64,000 bases of DNA from Arctopsyche grandis (GCF_051622035.1 NC_135362.1:26099001-26163000); one strand, 5' to 3'; shown: positions 10,567-23,720, numbered from the stretch's first letter. Numbers and translations: made by a program. The notes: a model not told the origin generated them from the sequence alone.

Positions 10567-10590
10567 TGCGCGTCTAATGTATTACATATA

Positions 10591-11245
10591 GCCAGCAGTA
10601 TGGCTCGGTGGTTGCGTTTATGTTTAGCACCGAGAGGTTACCGGGTTCGATCTTTCTGTACTGCTGGTCAGACTTGGATACTTGCGACTCCAAGTCGATC
10701 GTTTCCTACCAGACTTTGCCAATTTATCTGATTTCATGGTTGAAACGGTTCTTCCATCAAATTGGCCAAAAGCCATCCTACCCGCTATGTCACAAATATC
10801 TGAATTTAATGTACAAGTCTAAATCCAACCCTGCGCTACAAACGATTGCAAACCAAGCGGGCGCATGCTCATTTCAGACTTTTGTCTCGGCTTTTGCCAT
10901 TTTAAACTTGCCAGAAAGATCCAACTCAATTTTAAGAATTGCCAATCATCAATGTACATCGATATGTCATCTGCGCAACCCCATGAATCTTTCGTACATG
11001 CTAAAATTCAAACAGTTAAAATTCAATCGAAATGAGCGTGGAGCCGGGTGGTTTGCAATCATTTGTAGCAAACCCAAATCCAAATATGTTTCTTCGGATT
11101 AATTCATTAGTTAATTAATTTTTAATTTCGTGTTCTTCAGCCTCTCTAAATACAGCGATTTATGTAATAAAAATGCTGCAATGTTTGTAATTAATTGTCT
11201 AGGAAGGTGCATTGGGGTCTATCTGTTAGGTCTTCTTGGAATATA
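10591..11245 (+). mobile_element. tRNA-derived SINE, interrupted by a nested insertion
   Basis: The head resembles a tRNA: box A TGGCTCGGTGG at about 10601 and box B GGGTTCGATCT at about 10643, both RNA polymerase III promoter elements. The body (ATCTGATTT..GTTGAAACGG..CACAAATATCTGAAT) and the tail (AATTAATTGTCTAGGAAGG..) match copies at 23300, 39045, 52738 and 53905. Relative to the copy at 39045 there are about 275 extra bases starting near 10822. Confidence 0.8.
10822..11095. mobile_element. Inverted-repeat element nested in the SINE
   Basis: Inverted arms GCTACAAACGATTGCAAACC and GGTTTGCAATCATTTGTAGC lie near the two ends, and an 8-bp direct repeat AAATCCAA flanks the insertion, as expected for a hAT-like MITE. 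The middle contains AGATCCAACTCAATTTTAAG, which also occurs in the palindrome at 48680-49067, suggesting a shared component. Confidence 0.6.
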
Positions 11246-12040
11246 TCTATGTAAAATAATATAAAATGGTCAACAATTTGTGTTTGTCGGGAAAAGGAGC
11301 AAAGTCGGCGATAGCACGGCTGAAAGTAATTGTCTATGGTAAATTGTCGTAGTGCGGTAAATAGAGGGGGGCGAATACGGAAGGGGCAGGATAAGAGGGT
11401 GCAAACAAATTTTAGCGGTAACATTTTGACAGCACTCAGTTGGTCGGCGTCTTCGTCCGGTGCAGGTTGTCTGCGATCGTCGCTCAACTTGTACTTAGCA
11501 GCCGTTGATACCTCTTCTGCGAAATTCTTTCAATGTAAGTCATGTTTTATTTACATTACAGTGGTCGTTTTTGTTGTACTACTAGAACCAAAATCGAAAT
11601 CCAACGGTCTCATTCAAATTCAAACATTCGAAATTCAACCAGTCGACACTAAATTGGGGATGGTTTTGACGTACGCTCGGGCCGTTGTATTCGGGGAAGG
11701 TTTTTTTTCGGAACCTTGCGTGCCCACAATGGTGTTTTTTTTTTTATTGTATGTACATAATTATTGTTCACTTGAGTTTTGTTTAGCAATACAGTAATTA
11801 ATTCGATAAAATAATTATAATAACAATTACACTTAATTTTCACTATTATGATAACTGAGTATTATAAATTAGATGTATAGTTAATGTAATCAGGATTGCC
11901 ATACGTGCTTAACTACAAGAGAAAAATTAAATTGTTATCATTTTTTTATGAAAACGAATCCTATTGATTAACATATTTCTTTAACGAAGACTCAACATCT
12001 TAAACATGCAGAGAACGAAACTGCGCTACAGTAGAAATTT
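11246..12040. other. Intergenic, no recognised feature
   Basis: There is a 155-codon open frame on the plus strand (11330-11797) but I recognise no domain in it, and its end is low-complexity. The remainder is AT-rich. Confidence 0.3.
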
Positions 12041-12950
12041 TTCTAAAAGAAACTTTAGATGTGTGCTTAACTAACCGAAGAACTCAAAGATTAATTTATC
12101 TACATATATAATATACATAATAAGCTCATAAGTAATAATCCAAATAAAGAAAATATGAGTATTTATTCAAAATAATATACATATGTAGTTATAAGTATAT
12201 ACATCTGAATCTCGTTATATTATGGCAAACTTCTAAAAACGTGTGTATTAAATAATTTCGTTGTAACGAAATTGAAAACTGCTGCTATGTAATTGATTCT
12301 GTTCGGAATTACGAAAATAATTCTTTACACTGGAGATATGTATGTATAGGGCGAAATCACACAGGGAAGAACGGCACGTCGTGTGCTTGGCTCCCCGCTG
12401 TGGGGGGGTCTCCTACATTTCTTCAAATATGGGATACACCGTTATCGATCACTGTCAAGCAAGGATAAAATTTTACCGAAAACACTCCAGGGGGTGATTT
12501 TGAGGCGGGCGTGTGCTGGGCGTGCCATGAATACGTGCAAGGCATGCTACATTTTTTTCGCATGTTAAAAGTATCTAAAAAAACTATGTGGTATATAATC
12601 TATGATTCATTCAAAGATTTGTTTATCTACATACATAAGCTCATAAGTAATAAACCAAATAAAATAAAAATAGAGGATTGTAAATAGGTTTTTGAGCTCT
12701 TGTTCCTATTATGCTGTAGATTAACATTAGAATAATATAATACTATGATTACTAATCAAATTAAATTAAATTGTAAAATAGAAAATGATCAGTAGATCAG
12801 TATATGTATATATTATTTTATGTAGTTATAATTACAGTTTAATCTCGTTAAAATTAGTTTTCAATCTCAGCGAAATTGAAAACTGCTGCTATTTGATTCT
12901 GTTCGGAATTACGAAAATAATTCTTTACACTGGAAATACATGTACATTTA
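12040..12950. repeat. Direct repeat pair around a family A copy
   Basis: About 12040-12350 and 12570-12950 share blocks such as ATAAGCTCATAAGTAATAA and AATTGAAAACTGCTGCTAT, in the same orientation. Between them, 12362-12560, is interspersed family A. A third relative lies in reverse orientation at about 20155-20330. This suggests one longer element split by insertion of family A, or two neighbouring copies. Confidence 0.6.
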
Positions 12951-13288
12951 TTTCGGTGTTCTTCATTATAGAATTTATGAAAAAAAAAAATTTTAATATA
13001 CTATGTATGGATGAAAAATATTTTTAAATCAATTTACAACATGATTTTTTTCCCTCATTTTATGTTCCTTCTAAATCTCATTTACTGACCATTATGGAAA
13101 AACGTATTGCAGGTAAAAAAAAAATTTACCTGATATATATGTTATATTACAGGTAAAAAATTACCATTAAAAAGAAAGTTAAACAATTTTTAAATTATTA
13201 AACGGTTGTCCGATTAAGCCAGACAATGAAATTAATATTTTTTTGTTTAGAAAATAAATATGTACGAAGCTTCATATATAAATTACAA

Positions 13289-13503
13289 GTAGTTTTATCC
13301 GGCTTCGTTCGGCATTTGTAATATAAACCGCTTAAACATGGCTAATCTAATAGTGAACATTTTATTAAATTTATTTGAATAGTTTTATTTTATTTGAATA
13401 TTCATTTGTTTTTTTATTATATTTAACGTCACGGATTCTACCACCCAAAACTTACATACATACATACATTTATAAAAATTATCTTTCGATATTATATATT
13501 AGA
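13289..13503 (-). mobile_element. Non-autonomous Helitron, family 1
   Basis: In reverse orientation it runs from an end close to TCTAATATATAATATCGAAAG to a 3' end with GCCGGATAAAAC, the same layout as better copies at 35138-35359 and 54686-54894. Confidence 0.6.
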
Positions 13504-14120
13504 TATTAACTTTATTATGAATGGTAACTCTACTTTTGGATCCTACTTACCTACTTACATCTTTTGATCCAAATTTTATATTCCAACATACATTTTCGAG
13601 ATGATTTTTATGACTGCAAGAATTGAAGACTTGGTGTGTACTTGAATTTTGGTATAGTTCTGATTTTGACGTGTCGAAATAAGACAAGCAATTGCAAATC
13701 AAGTTGGGAACTGCCCACGTTTCAATTTAACGGTACAATCGATTTCGCGGTCAACCAAATAGTAACGATTTGACATTGGTACGCTACATACTTGCAAATT
13801 GTGCGCGCACTTGATGATGATGTCCATGATATTTATTGATGATTCGAAATGCTTCAATATTCAACTACGTTATATAACGTATAAGTTTTCTTCATTTTTA
13901 TCTCTAAATGATTCGTCAAACATAATGTTCATGTCATGAACACAATGTCCGGTCGCGAGACAACCTCGAGTATTTCTTCATTGTATTGAACATTGTCTTA
14001 TATAATTTATTTATGTACTTATTATTCATTTTGTGATTACTTTTATTGCATGAATAACTGTCTATATACTATTTTAAGTGGTTCTGATTTTTTTTTAATT
14101 TCAGAATTACATTTATTTAA

Positions 14121-14315
14121 TGGTTGTGATTATTCCGCAAAAAGCGATCGCGCGCAAGTTACTAAAATCTCGATCTCGGAACATCTGGCACCCAAAAACT
14201 CCATCAATCGAAATCTACGCTATATATTATACTAACGAGAACTCGAGTGCCAGATGTTCCGTGATCGAGATTTTAGCGACTTGCGCGAAATCGCTTTTTG
14301 CGGAATAATCCGTTT
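14121..14315. mobile_element. TIR MITE of the CGGTTCGGTGATTATT family
   Basis: Long inverted arms: GTGATTATTCCGCAAAAAGC at the left and GCTTTTTGCGGAATAATCC at the right, with inner arms ACTAAAATCTCGATC and GATCGAGATTTTAGC. It is a near-palindromic foldback of about 195 bp, closest to the copy at 58926-59120. Confidence 0.8.
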
Positions 14316-15595
14316 ACTATAGGGTTTTTTTTTCCCATGTAACGGCGTTCTGGCACCTTTTTGTCCCATCATTTTTTATTTTTCAAGTGAATATTCTATA
14401 TAATATAATTTTAATATGATCTTTTCCAATAAAAACTTGACAAAAAGTGAGTTCCGGCACCTATTTTTTTTTTCAAAAAAACCGACCTGGTTTACCATAT
14501 TTAAAAATTTCATTTATGGCACGCGTTGAATTAAGATATTTTTAAAATATTCATACTTACATTCTACAATAATAATATAAATTTTTAAGTAAATACTATT
14601 AATTTTTTAATCTGAGGTGACAGTTCAAGATTAATTGTCAATTAATTAAAAATAGATAATAATTTTCACGTTCTGCAGTATTGCTTTGAAATTTCGCAAA
14701 CCTATTATCGAGTAATTTTTCAAGTTCACACCAAATTTGTATTTTTTTTTTGCTAGAAATATGTACATATAACTATGACGTTTTGGTTTGATAGTCAAGA
14801 TGTGTCAAAATTTTTTTTATCATCATTTTTTAATTTTATTTCCTCGTTTCAAAATTTAGTCGGATGAATTCATATTTAACATATAAAGTGAAATTTATTT
14901 AAAATAAAACAAATATTTAATTTAGAGACATTAGTATTTTAATTGCTATTTTTTTTAATATTACAACCATTAAATACTAAGGTACGTTAATTTTTATAAT
15001 CTCAGCCCAAGACAGACATTTGTTCTTCGTTTAAGCAATAAATATAACAATTATATATGTTTTGGTATTTGAATGACGACTGTGTGATGCGAATTTTTTT
15101 CAAAATATATTGACAGATTCGAAATAAGTACTTTGTACTCGGATGAAAAACCGATGATGAGCACAGTTCTAGTGTACCAAACTGGTTTTTTTTATTTTTT
15201 TATCGATAATTCAGTAGTGTCTATTTACTATTTACACGCGGAATATTTGCAATTAACTCAAATGCCACTGCAAAGTGCCATCAAACTCGATGGCCGAATT
15301 CTGCTCCTCTTACTTTGTCCATCATTACATAATTTTCATCATATGTAATTTATTTATTTAAGTACCTGTAACATTTAATGAGCTTTTAGCCGTATCCTAA
15401 CAGGTGTGGAATTTCATACCTACACACATAACATATCCAAAAGATTGTTCCTAAGCAACCCTGTTTAATCGTAGCACTTTTTACTATCGTGCTATATGTA
15501 TATAGTTTTTAATTCAACTCATATTGCCCTATAAACTGCGTATATTATCTCCATATTGGTAAACTTATCAACTTGGTGTATACAATTATATATAG
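14316..15595. other. AT-rich intergenic stretch, nothing recognised
   Basis: Only short open frames and homopolymer runs are visible. Confidence 0.4.
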
Positions 15596-15599
15596 TACA

Positions 15600-15957
15600 A
15601 GCTGAACCCGGCATGCGTTGCGATGCCAGAATAAGGCATGCAATTCCCGTTCCCACTTCAAGTGATGGTTGGAGCTGTACTAAAGTCTCTTCAACGCCGT
15701 GTCGTCATAAACCAATTGGTAACGTGGTTACCAACGAACACATTTCCTTGACTACATAATGGCGCTTCAAACTTTCCCGTCGGTGAAATCGTAATTACGA
15801 ATATTATTATTAAGAGGTTTTTTCCAGTTTTTTTTTCACAGTAGCTTCCCGGACATGCATACAATAAATCCTGAAAGTTCCATCGTAATCGGTTGAGTGG
15901 TTTAGGAGCCTATACGAGGCAGACAGACACACAGACATTCAATTTTATATATATAGA
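15600..15957 (-). mobile_element. Non-autonomous Helitron, family 2
   Basis: In reverse orientation the 5' end is TCTATATATATAAAATTG followed by repeated GTCTG, and the 3' end is CGCATGCCGGGTTCAGCTTG next to T. The same family is present at 24061-24887 and 29378-30204. The 5' TC and 3' C-T-x-G ends with a short GC-rich palindrome fit Helitrons. Confidence 0.6.
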
Positions 15958-16665
15958 GAAATATAATTATATATGTATAATTTTATAAATGTGTATAATT
16001 TTTGAAGCAGTCAAATTATTAATCTCAATTCGTATTGTTTGAAAAGGCTTGTTATGAACATCTCATATACGCGAGAGCGATTCCTATTGGTCAGAACATC
16101 TTTACTGACCGATAGTAATTGCGAATTTTTACCCCTACTGCAAACAGTCGTGAAACATAATATTGTAGTTTAGAACTTCTGATGTATGCGATTCTCTAAA
16201 TATGCAATTCTTAATTTAATCAGAATCGTGTATTTTTCTTCGGCAACAAATTAAATGGCCAGTATTTTAATCAATTTTGGTAAGTACATAATATTATATA
16301 TATAAATCAATTTTCGGCCAGTATTTTAGTTCAAAATGTTCGGTATTAGTATATTAAATGTCAGTATGAATAACGAATAGACAGTATAAAAATCTGACTT
16401 ATGTGCATACATTCGCTGGAAGAAATAGCAATGCCTGTTGGATGGAATTTTCTATCAAGATCGTACCAATCGTGTGTTGATACTAATCAAAAAGTAATAC
16501 TGGCCATTCGTCAAAATAAAACTTACCATTTAACATTTATGCTGACCATTTAATATAAATATTGACCTTTTTTTGTGTTTGAATACCTACCATTTTATAT
16601 AAATAGTGACCTTTTATTATTTATACTAACCTCTTGTATAATGAGCGATGGATACTGCCCATTTA

Positions 16666-16746
<81 letters not shown>
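16666..16746. repeat. (TA)n microsatellite
   Basis: About 80 bases of almost pure TA repeat. The 86-codon minus-strand frame across it is an Ile-Tyr repeat artefact. Confidence 0.95.
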
Positions 16747-16749
<3 letters not shown>

Positions 16750-17720
16750 TCTGACCATTCATATTTAAATACCGACAAAACTAAACCGTAATACTTACCA
16801 ATAAAATACAAGCCTTTTATTATAATAGCAATCAGCTGTGAAATGTAATATAAAGTATTTGTAACTTGAAAATCTAAAGTTGGCATATCTACATATATGA
16901 AAATCTAAAGTGTGTATGTATAAAATATATATTTCCGTTTATTTTTTCGATAATATTGCACGCAATTTGCGTTATCTTTAAAATATGCACCTTCTTAGAA
17001 AATTCAAGTCATTCATTCATTCACCTTGCAATTAGACGCAAAAATTCCAAATAAATATTATTCAGTAATGCATTGAAAATTTTTTAATATGTTTATTACC
17101 ATATCAATATTACAATAATATTTTTTTTTAACTGAATGGATCGTTTTTTTTTCGTTAAAATTTTATATGTATGTATTATACATACATATATATAATTACA
17201 ACTGGTTTTCATTTTCATGCATATTTACATACATACATATGTAATTTTAGAATGTGTCCTTTTAATCCGTGTAACCTCTTATTCGCATACGCAAATAAAG
17301 TTTTCGCAATCGTCATGTGTACTTATGCTTTTTATGAAATCTTCACATGAAAATCATCGTCATTAAACCCGATTAATAATATCGAAACTTTTTGAGGATG
17401 TCATCGTAAAATCAATCATCACTTGTCTCGTTTCAAATTGTTCCATTAAAATACGGCCTATATTTGTTGGTCAGTAAATAGATGATCGGTAAGTTATATT
17501 ATCAGTGGCCAAATAGCCCCCCAGTTTTTTCAATGAAATAAATAAATATACAAATTTTAAGTGTCTTTCCTAGCCTATATATAGTAAATTTGAAAAATTC
17601 TGAATCAAATATTATAAAGATATTATTTCTGGACTTCTTCATGTTGATATTGCAAGGTCGCCAAGTCAGATTTTTTTATACATATATGTACATATGTATG
17701 TACGTACTGACTGTTTTCAT
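16750..17720. other. AT-rich intergenic stretch, nothing recognised
   Basis: It contains several CATACATA/TATGTATG short tandem runs but no gene or element that I can support. Confidence 0.4.
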
Positions 17721-17726
17721 TTAGCA

Positions 17727-17729
<3 letters not shown>

Positions 17730-17775
<46 letters not shown>
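17730..17775. repeat. (AT)n microsatellite
   Basis: Pure AT dinucleotide run followed by a T-rich stretch. Confidence 0.9.
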
Positions 17776-17784
<9 letters not shown>

Positions 17785-17811
17785 TTATACATATACATAC
17801 ATACATATGTA

Positions 17812-18103
17812 TATGTCACAGTGAAAACGTATTTCAAGTAAAAATATATTTTCACTAGTGAAAATATATTTTCCCCAATTACAATTCAAACGTTGTAAAT
17901 TTATATCAAACAATAAATTTACAACGTTTAACTCTATAAATTTAACCATAACAACCCAATCTTAAGTGAATAGGGCCAAACCTTACTTAACCTAACCTAT
18001 CCTAACCCTAACAATCTAATCTTAAATGAATAAAACCAACCCTAAAAATGTAACTGGTTATGATTTCGCTGAAACGTCAGTGAAAATATATTTTCACTGT
18101 GAC
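17812..18103. mobile_element. MITE with TGTCACAGTGAAAA ends
   Basis: The ends are TGTCACAGTGAAAA and TTTTCACTGTGACA, with TA on both sides. Inside are a further inverted pair AAACGTTGTAAATTTAT / ATAAATTTACAACGTTT and a stretch of CCTAACC-type repeats (about 17975-18010). The inner ATTTTCACTAGTGAAAAT resembles the edges of the 2051-2220 minisatellite, and AATCTTAAAT is shared with its right flank, so the two may be related. Confidence 0.7.
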
Positions 18104-18109
18104 ATATAC

Positions 18110-19370
18110 ATACATATATGGATGTGTAATCTATTTTTTTTATTTAATTTTAAATATGTATATCTATTAATATTTGGAGATCCCCAAGGGCCCTCCCGAC
18201 CCCAAGGACTCGCATGCACCGCATACCCCCGCGTCATAGTACTTTCACTACTGCACTGACTACTTGAGTGTTGTATGTTTATAAAAAAAAACTTAAAAAA
18301 AAAAAACGTTTTTTACTGACCGTTTATTTTTAACTTTATAGTACTCTGTTATTATATTTTTTTTGTAAAAGTTACTGACCATTTACTGAAAAAAAACTGG
18401 CAATTAAATTGTTAAAATACGTGGAAATTCAATCGATATCGACGCTGAACATTTTAAAACTAAATTTTGAACCAGGGAAGCCGTACGAGTGAAAGATTAA
18501 GAATTAAATGATAAAACTTCCAACCGTGGCTATTGACCTATGGATTTGTCTGCAGACAGGTTTATGGTCGTAGAATTTCTGACTACGACACTTTTTATAG
18601 CTAGAGACGCTACAAAAAACCCCATGGAAGATAAATCTTCCGGCTTAGTTTCTGATTAATGATTACAATATCACGCTTTTGCTGTTTCTCCTCTCACTTT
18701 GACTGGGTTTAGGTAATTAAATCCGCCCAATGTGGACATGTCTGTATACGTATTGTAATTATCCATTGTATCATTTTGAAGTATACGTATGTGTAAATTT
18801 TACAGTTCGAATATGGACAAGATATGTATGTTTGTGTTATATTAAAATACGAATCGATTGTAAAAAATCATATTATTAAAATATTCTTGTTCTTTTGATT
18901 AATTACCGCGCTTTGCAGTACTGCCAATACATGCTGTGTTAAGTCACGTTAAACATGGCTGCCAACCTCTATTTAATTTCTTGATTTACCCTATTCTGAA
19001 GAACTGCGTAAATTACCTTTTTTTATATAAATGACGCTGTAAATAATCGGTATTATCATAGAATATTTACACTAAACGTTTATCTAGATAAAAAATCAAT
19101 GTTACATCGATGTTTTTCTAAAAAGACGATATTGACAGAAGTGTATATACTTGCATTTTTTACCTGTCGGCAAGGATTATTTAGCCATCGTCACGTACAT
19201 CTATTTATTTGATTTTTATTTTTAAATGCTTTTTTTTTAAAATCATATATTATGATCACAATAAATCTTACGTCTATTCCAATATCTACTGATTCAGCAA
19301 TCATACTTGTTTGTATTTATATTATTACCTTATATTTATGTTAGTATGTATATAGTGTAAAGTATCATCA
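18110..19370. other. Intergenic, no recognised feature
   Basis: A GC-richer block at about 18175-18260 stands out from the AT-rich surroundings, but I do not recognise it. Confidence 0.3.
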
Positions 19371-19373
19371 TTC

Positions 19374-19610
19374 ACAGCTATTCGCCATCCACTGCTGGAT
19401 GAAGGCTTCTCCAACTCGCTTCCATTCTTCTCTGTTTTAAGCAACTCTCATCCATCTCGTCCCACACATTTTCTGATTTCATCCACCCTTATCGGTCTTA
19501 CTTTTGCACCCTTTTAAATTCTCTTGGGTACCATTCGAGCGCCTCTTTCGACAATCTATCATCCGTTCTTCTAGCTGCATAATCCGCACATTTCAATTTC
19601 TTTACTCTCA
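19374..19610 (-). pseudogene. RTE-like LINE 3' end (ORF2 C-terminus)
   Basis: In reverse orientation it encodes remnants of DDRLSKEALEWYPREFKRV and a final stretch ending in HPAVDGE, followed by an ATGATGATA-type end. It matches the tails at 9890-10000 (plus), 27812-28011 and 33129-33328. It is 5'-truncated and carries stops. Confidence 0.7.
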
Positions 19611-20154
19611 GATACAGCATAATAAGAAAAAAATCTTCTTCGAATCTATCTATGATATTTTCTATGTATCTATTTTCAAACTCGCTTTTATTTTATTTAA
19701 AAATATGTGTATTATAAAAACAAGTTTTAGTGTCAAATATGAATTTTTTTAGTTATAATTAAATATGTCCACGGCTTTTTTTTATTTTGAAGAAAAAAAT
19801 GTGCCAGAAGGCATATATTGAATGAAATAAATCAAATATCTTAAATTTATTTTAAGGCAGCTTTTCTTATGCCACCAAGTGCATTAAAAAATTAACAAAA
19901 TTCGTCACATATTTTTATGCGCCTATTTCGAATCCATCCCCATTTCATCCTTTTCATAAAGACACCATATTTTATAATTTTGGCCAATTATCTATATGTA
20001 TAAATATGGATACTGATTATGCACGCACGAATATTATTGCGATTTTGGGGAAAAACCCAAATCACTTGGTGCTTTTGATTTTTAAATGCTTTTTATTATT
20101 ACGAAATTATGTTCACAATACATCTTATATGTATCTATTTAAATAGCTTCTGAT

Positions 20155-20330
20155 CTACGGATCATTTTCTATTTTACAATTTTAATTTAATTTTGTTAGT
20201 AATCATAGTATTATATTATTATAATGTTATTGTACAGCATAATAGGAAAAAGAGCTCAAAAACCTATTTACAATTTTTATAAATGCTCATAATACATCTA
20301 ATACATAATATTAATTAAAGACTCTCGAAA
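20155..20330 (-). repeat. Inverted copy of the 12570-12950 repeat
   Basis: Reverse-complement matches include CAGCATAATAGGAA, GAGCTCAAAAACCTATTTAC and the ATCATAGTATTATATTATT block. Confidence 0.6.
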
Positions 20331-20907
20331 GTCGATGACCTAAAACAGATCACTTGGTGCTTAAAATCAGACCGTATACGTATAGGTTTTGAAGTTTTTT
20401 AAATTTTAATCTACCCGGGCAACGCCAGGCAACTATACTTTCTATTGGTACTCTAACTTAGACCGCAGACAGATTTTGAAAGGGTTCAGAGCTATATTTT
20501 ACGTCAGTTAGTATATACATATGTATAATAAAAATCGATTTAAAAATTCGACGACTTTGACTCGGCCTTGGTTCAAATTGTGGACTAATTTTGCAGAAAA
20601 AAAATTCCGTTCTAGAATCATTAGTCGGATTAAAACCGTCACGGAAGGGGTTAAAACTATGTACCAAACATCGTCGCGTTCAATGCTCGATAATGTCGCC
20701 AATCGATGTTTACACCGACATACCATGTATGTAGAACGCAAATATGATAACTCGACGATTCGAAAAAATTGAGTTATTAACGCAGTTTTGTTCCCGTTTT
20801 CATATTCTGTCTCCATTGGTAATACAATGTAGAAACGATTTAGCTTTGATTTTAAATCACGTAAGTATGTAAAACGATTTCGGTTCTTAATATTTGTAAT
20901 TATCTTC

Positions 20908-21117
20908 TAGTAGTGTTTTTACCCGGCTGCGCTCGGTATTTGTAATATAAACAGTTTTTGTAAATAATATAAACATTCATTTGTTTTTTTATTAAATTTA
21001 TTTGAATCGAAAAAAAAGTAATATTTGACGATATCGATGTCGTCGTCATAGAGACTTTGATTTGTGTTCGATTCCCAACAAACCGTACATACAGTCTCTT
21101 TCGAAATTATATATTAG
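20908..21117 (-). mobile_element. Non-autonomous Helitron, family 1
   Basis: In reverse orientation it runs from TAATATATAATTTCGAAAG to a CCGGGTAAAA..CTAG end. The typical internal blocks (GTTTATATTACAAATACCGAGC in reverse) are present. Confidence 0.65.
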
Positions 21118-21830
21118 GGGTACCGCAAAGAAATCCATTTTTTTGCAGATCATCTTAAATATTCAGTTTTTCATTTTTTTTGCACATTTTACTTCAAAAT
21201 ATAATCTCCTCTAATTTTCATGACTCTTTACCATCTTTTTGTCGATGTTTCAATCCTTTTATTGAAAAATCTTGCCAGTTTTGAATTAATAAATGTTAAT
21301 ATTTGGTTTCCCAAATCACTCACGCTGTTGTTTTTTTTTCTTCTTACTGTGGCCTCCATGGAACTAAATAGGTAATAGTAAGAAGGAGCGAGGTTTGGTA
21401 AATAAAAAACCATAACAAAAACCATATTATGGTTTGAAGTATAAAAAGGATAGCGTTTTTCCCTGAAAAATGTAAAAAAAACTACGTGTTCCATCACTCT
21501 TCTTTTTCGTGCGTGCAGAACAAAAACCATTGTGTGTTTTTCCGATCCTTTAAAATGTTCCTATAGTTCTGTGGTAATTTATAAGTTTCTGTGATAGTTC
21601 TATAATTCGATAATTTTCTGTGGTTATTAAAAACATAGATAGAGTAAAAATGGATTTCTTTCCGGTACCCCTAATACATATTAGATAGATAATATTAGTA
21701 GTCAGGGAAAACGACAAATATAGAAACACTGCATCTTAGAACTGTAATTCTCGTCGCAAACATGAACCCTACGATCGTTAACAATTCAATATTTACATAT
21801 TTTATTTTTACATTCATATATGTATATATA
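21118..21830. other. Intergenic, no recognised feature
   Basis: A 100-codon minus-strand frame exists at 21228-21530 without recognisable motifs. The sequence GGTACCGCAAAGAAATCCAT near 21119 recurs inverted near 21650, hinting at an inverted-repeat element of about 550 bp. Confidence 0.3.
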
Positions 21831-21832
21831 TC

Positions 21833-22125
21833 AGGAAAGCCTAATTGGTAAACCCCAATGCCTCTTCCTGGCCAATTACAAAAACATCGATATTCAATTT
21901 TTGGGATAATTTTAACAACGCATAGAGACATGATTTTTATAATGTAAATCGTCAAATTTCAAGATGTTGAAAAATTCGAATTTTGTGAGACATTTATGGA
22001 CAAATTTGCAGTATTTTTATACGAATTGGCGAAATCAGAAATTTGAGATGGGTAAAGCTTGCCAATTTGTTGGAACCGTTTCAATCAAAATCAGGTAGAT
22101 TAAGTCAAAACATCTTCGACAAACA
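21833..22125 (-). mobile_element. Decayed SINE fragment
   Basis: It contains the SINE tail in reverse (TCAGGAAAGCCTAATTGGTA..CCAATTACAAA) and part of the body (GGAACCGTTTCAA). The tRNA-like head is not recognisable. Confidence 0.55.
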
Positions 22126-22129
22126 AAAG

Positions 22130-23295
22130 TCGAGGATTACCTGTATGTGATTGTTGATGATCTAATTTTAGGTCAATCTCGAAAATTTATTTAAATTGTG
22201 CATGTTCTGTTTTAACTTTCAATATTTAATTTTAATTTTAATATAATGATTATAATTTTATTTTGATACTTAATTTAATTTTAATATAATAATAATAGTT
22301 TTAATTTTGATATTTAATTTCAATTTTTAAATTTAATTTTTATTTCGATATTTTGTACGCTACTGGTTTTAAAAGTTGGCCTGTGGGCCGTTCGTTGGCT
22401 TGGTGCGTACGCACCATTATAGATCTATGCCCAGTAAAAACGAATCTGGTAATAAAAAAGGTTTATTGGTTCGAGACTTGGAGATATATGTGTTTTTTAA
22501 ATCGCGCGATTTTTCTATATCTTGGTGTTGTTCGGTCGATGTCTCAAAATCTGGTAATTTCCTGTTCAAAATGAATATTGGAATCTATATTCGGGTATTT
22601 TATTTTTCATTTGTAGTACTTTTCAGCTTTCAAATCTCAATATAAAATAGTATTAACAGTGGGAAAAAATCCCAAGTACGTACTTTTGACTTTTGTTTTG
22701 AACTGGACGACTACTTCGACGTCATTTGTCGAACAGTGTTATTATGTTCGACTCCAATTTTATGAATTTAGACATCTAAATTATTTTTTTTCTCATAGGC
22801 TAATTTTCGAAATTGTCTGGAGTACTAATAGGTACAAGAGGTCATTTCGAAGCTATCTAGCCACCTCTGTACCGAGTCTTGGGTTTTTTTTATCTTTTTA
22901 ATAATATCCTAAAATCTCGTAGTTATTCGCTGGTAACACAATAATTAACTGTGCCATCGTTATTTTCTTATTATTTTCTAGTGTATTTATCCCGTGATAT
23001 ACGTTAACACATACATACATATGTATGTGTCTATAAATATCGGAAACTTTGATAAAGTCCGGCTTAATTGACGAAAAGTGTTTCTCTCGTGGCAACTTTG
23101 CGGGTTTAAAAAAATGCAACACCCTAATATTTAAAAAACTTCTATGAATTTTGCCTTCTAGAATTGTATACTGCTTATTTAGGTATTACGCCAATATTTA
23201 GAACTCTGATACAAATAATGAAATGACGGTATTGTTGTAAACACGTTGTTTAATATGACAGGCGGGAAGGAAGTAAAGTAGTAGCTACCAACATA
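22130..23295. other. Intergenic, no recognised feature
   Basis: AT-rich sequence including an A/T-only simple stretch at about 22215-22350. No credible gene. Confidence 0.35.
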
Positions 23296-23299
23296 GATA

Positions 23300-23720
23300 T
23301 GTATATACCAGGAAGGCCTAACAGGTCAACCCCAATACGCCTTCCTCGACAATTAATTACAAACATTACAGCATTTTTATTACATAAATCGCTTTCGAGA
23401 TTTCGAGAGACTGGAGAACACGAAAGTTACAATTAATAAATCCATATAGACATCTATGGATTTATTAATTGGATTAATTAATAAATCAAATTCAGATATT
23501 TGTGACATTGCGGGTAGGATGGTTTATGCCAATTTGATGGAGGAACCGTTTCAACAATGAAATCAGATAAATTGGCAAACTCTGATAGGAAACGATCGAC
23601 TTGGAGTCACAAATATCCAAGTCTGACCAGCATTTTTAAAGATTAGCATGGGATTGAACCCGGTAATCTCTTGGTGTTAAACATAAACGCAACAACCAAG
23701 CCATACTGCTGGCTGGCTGG
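23300..23720 (-). mobile_element. tRNA-derived SINE
   Basis: In reverse orientation it shows box A TATGGCTTGG, box B GGTTCAATCC, the body and the full AATTGTCGAGGAAGG..CCTTCCTGGTAT tail. The left breakpoint of the 5317-bp duplication (23339) falls in its tail, so the second copy at 28656-29037 lacks the tail end. A second head fragment lies at about 23965-24050. Confidence 0.8.

Noticed and set aside
10608..11102. 164-codon open frame
   Set aside because: It is a translated SINE plus a nested inverted-repeat element.
16626..16886. 86-codon minus-strand frame
   Set aside because: Ile-Tyr repeat from a TA microsatellite; same for 47771-48046.
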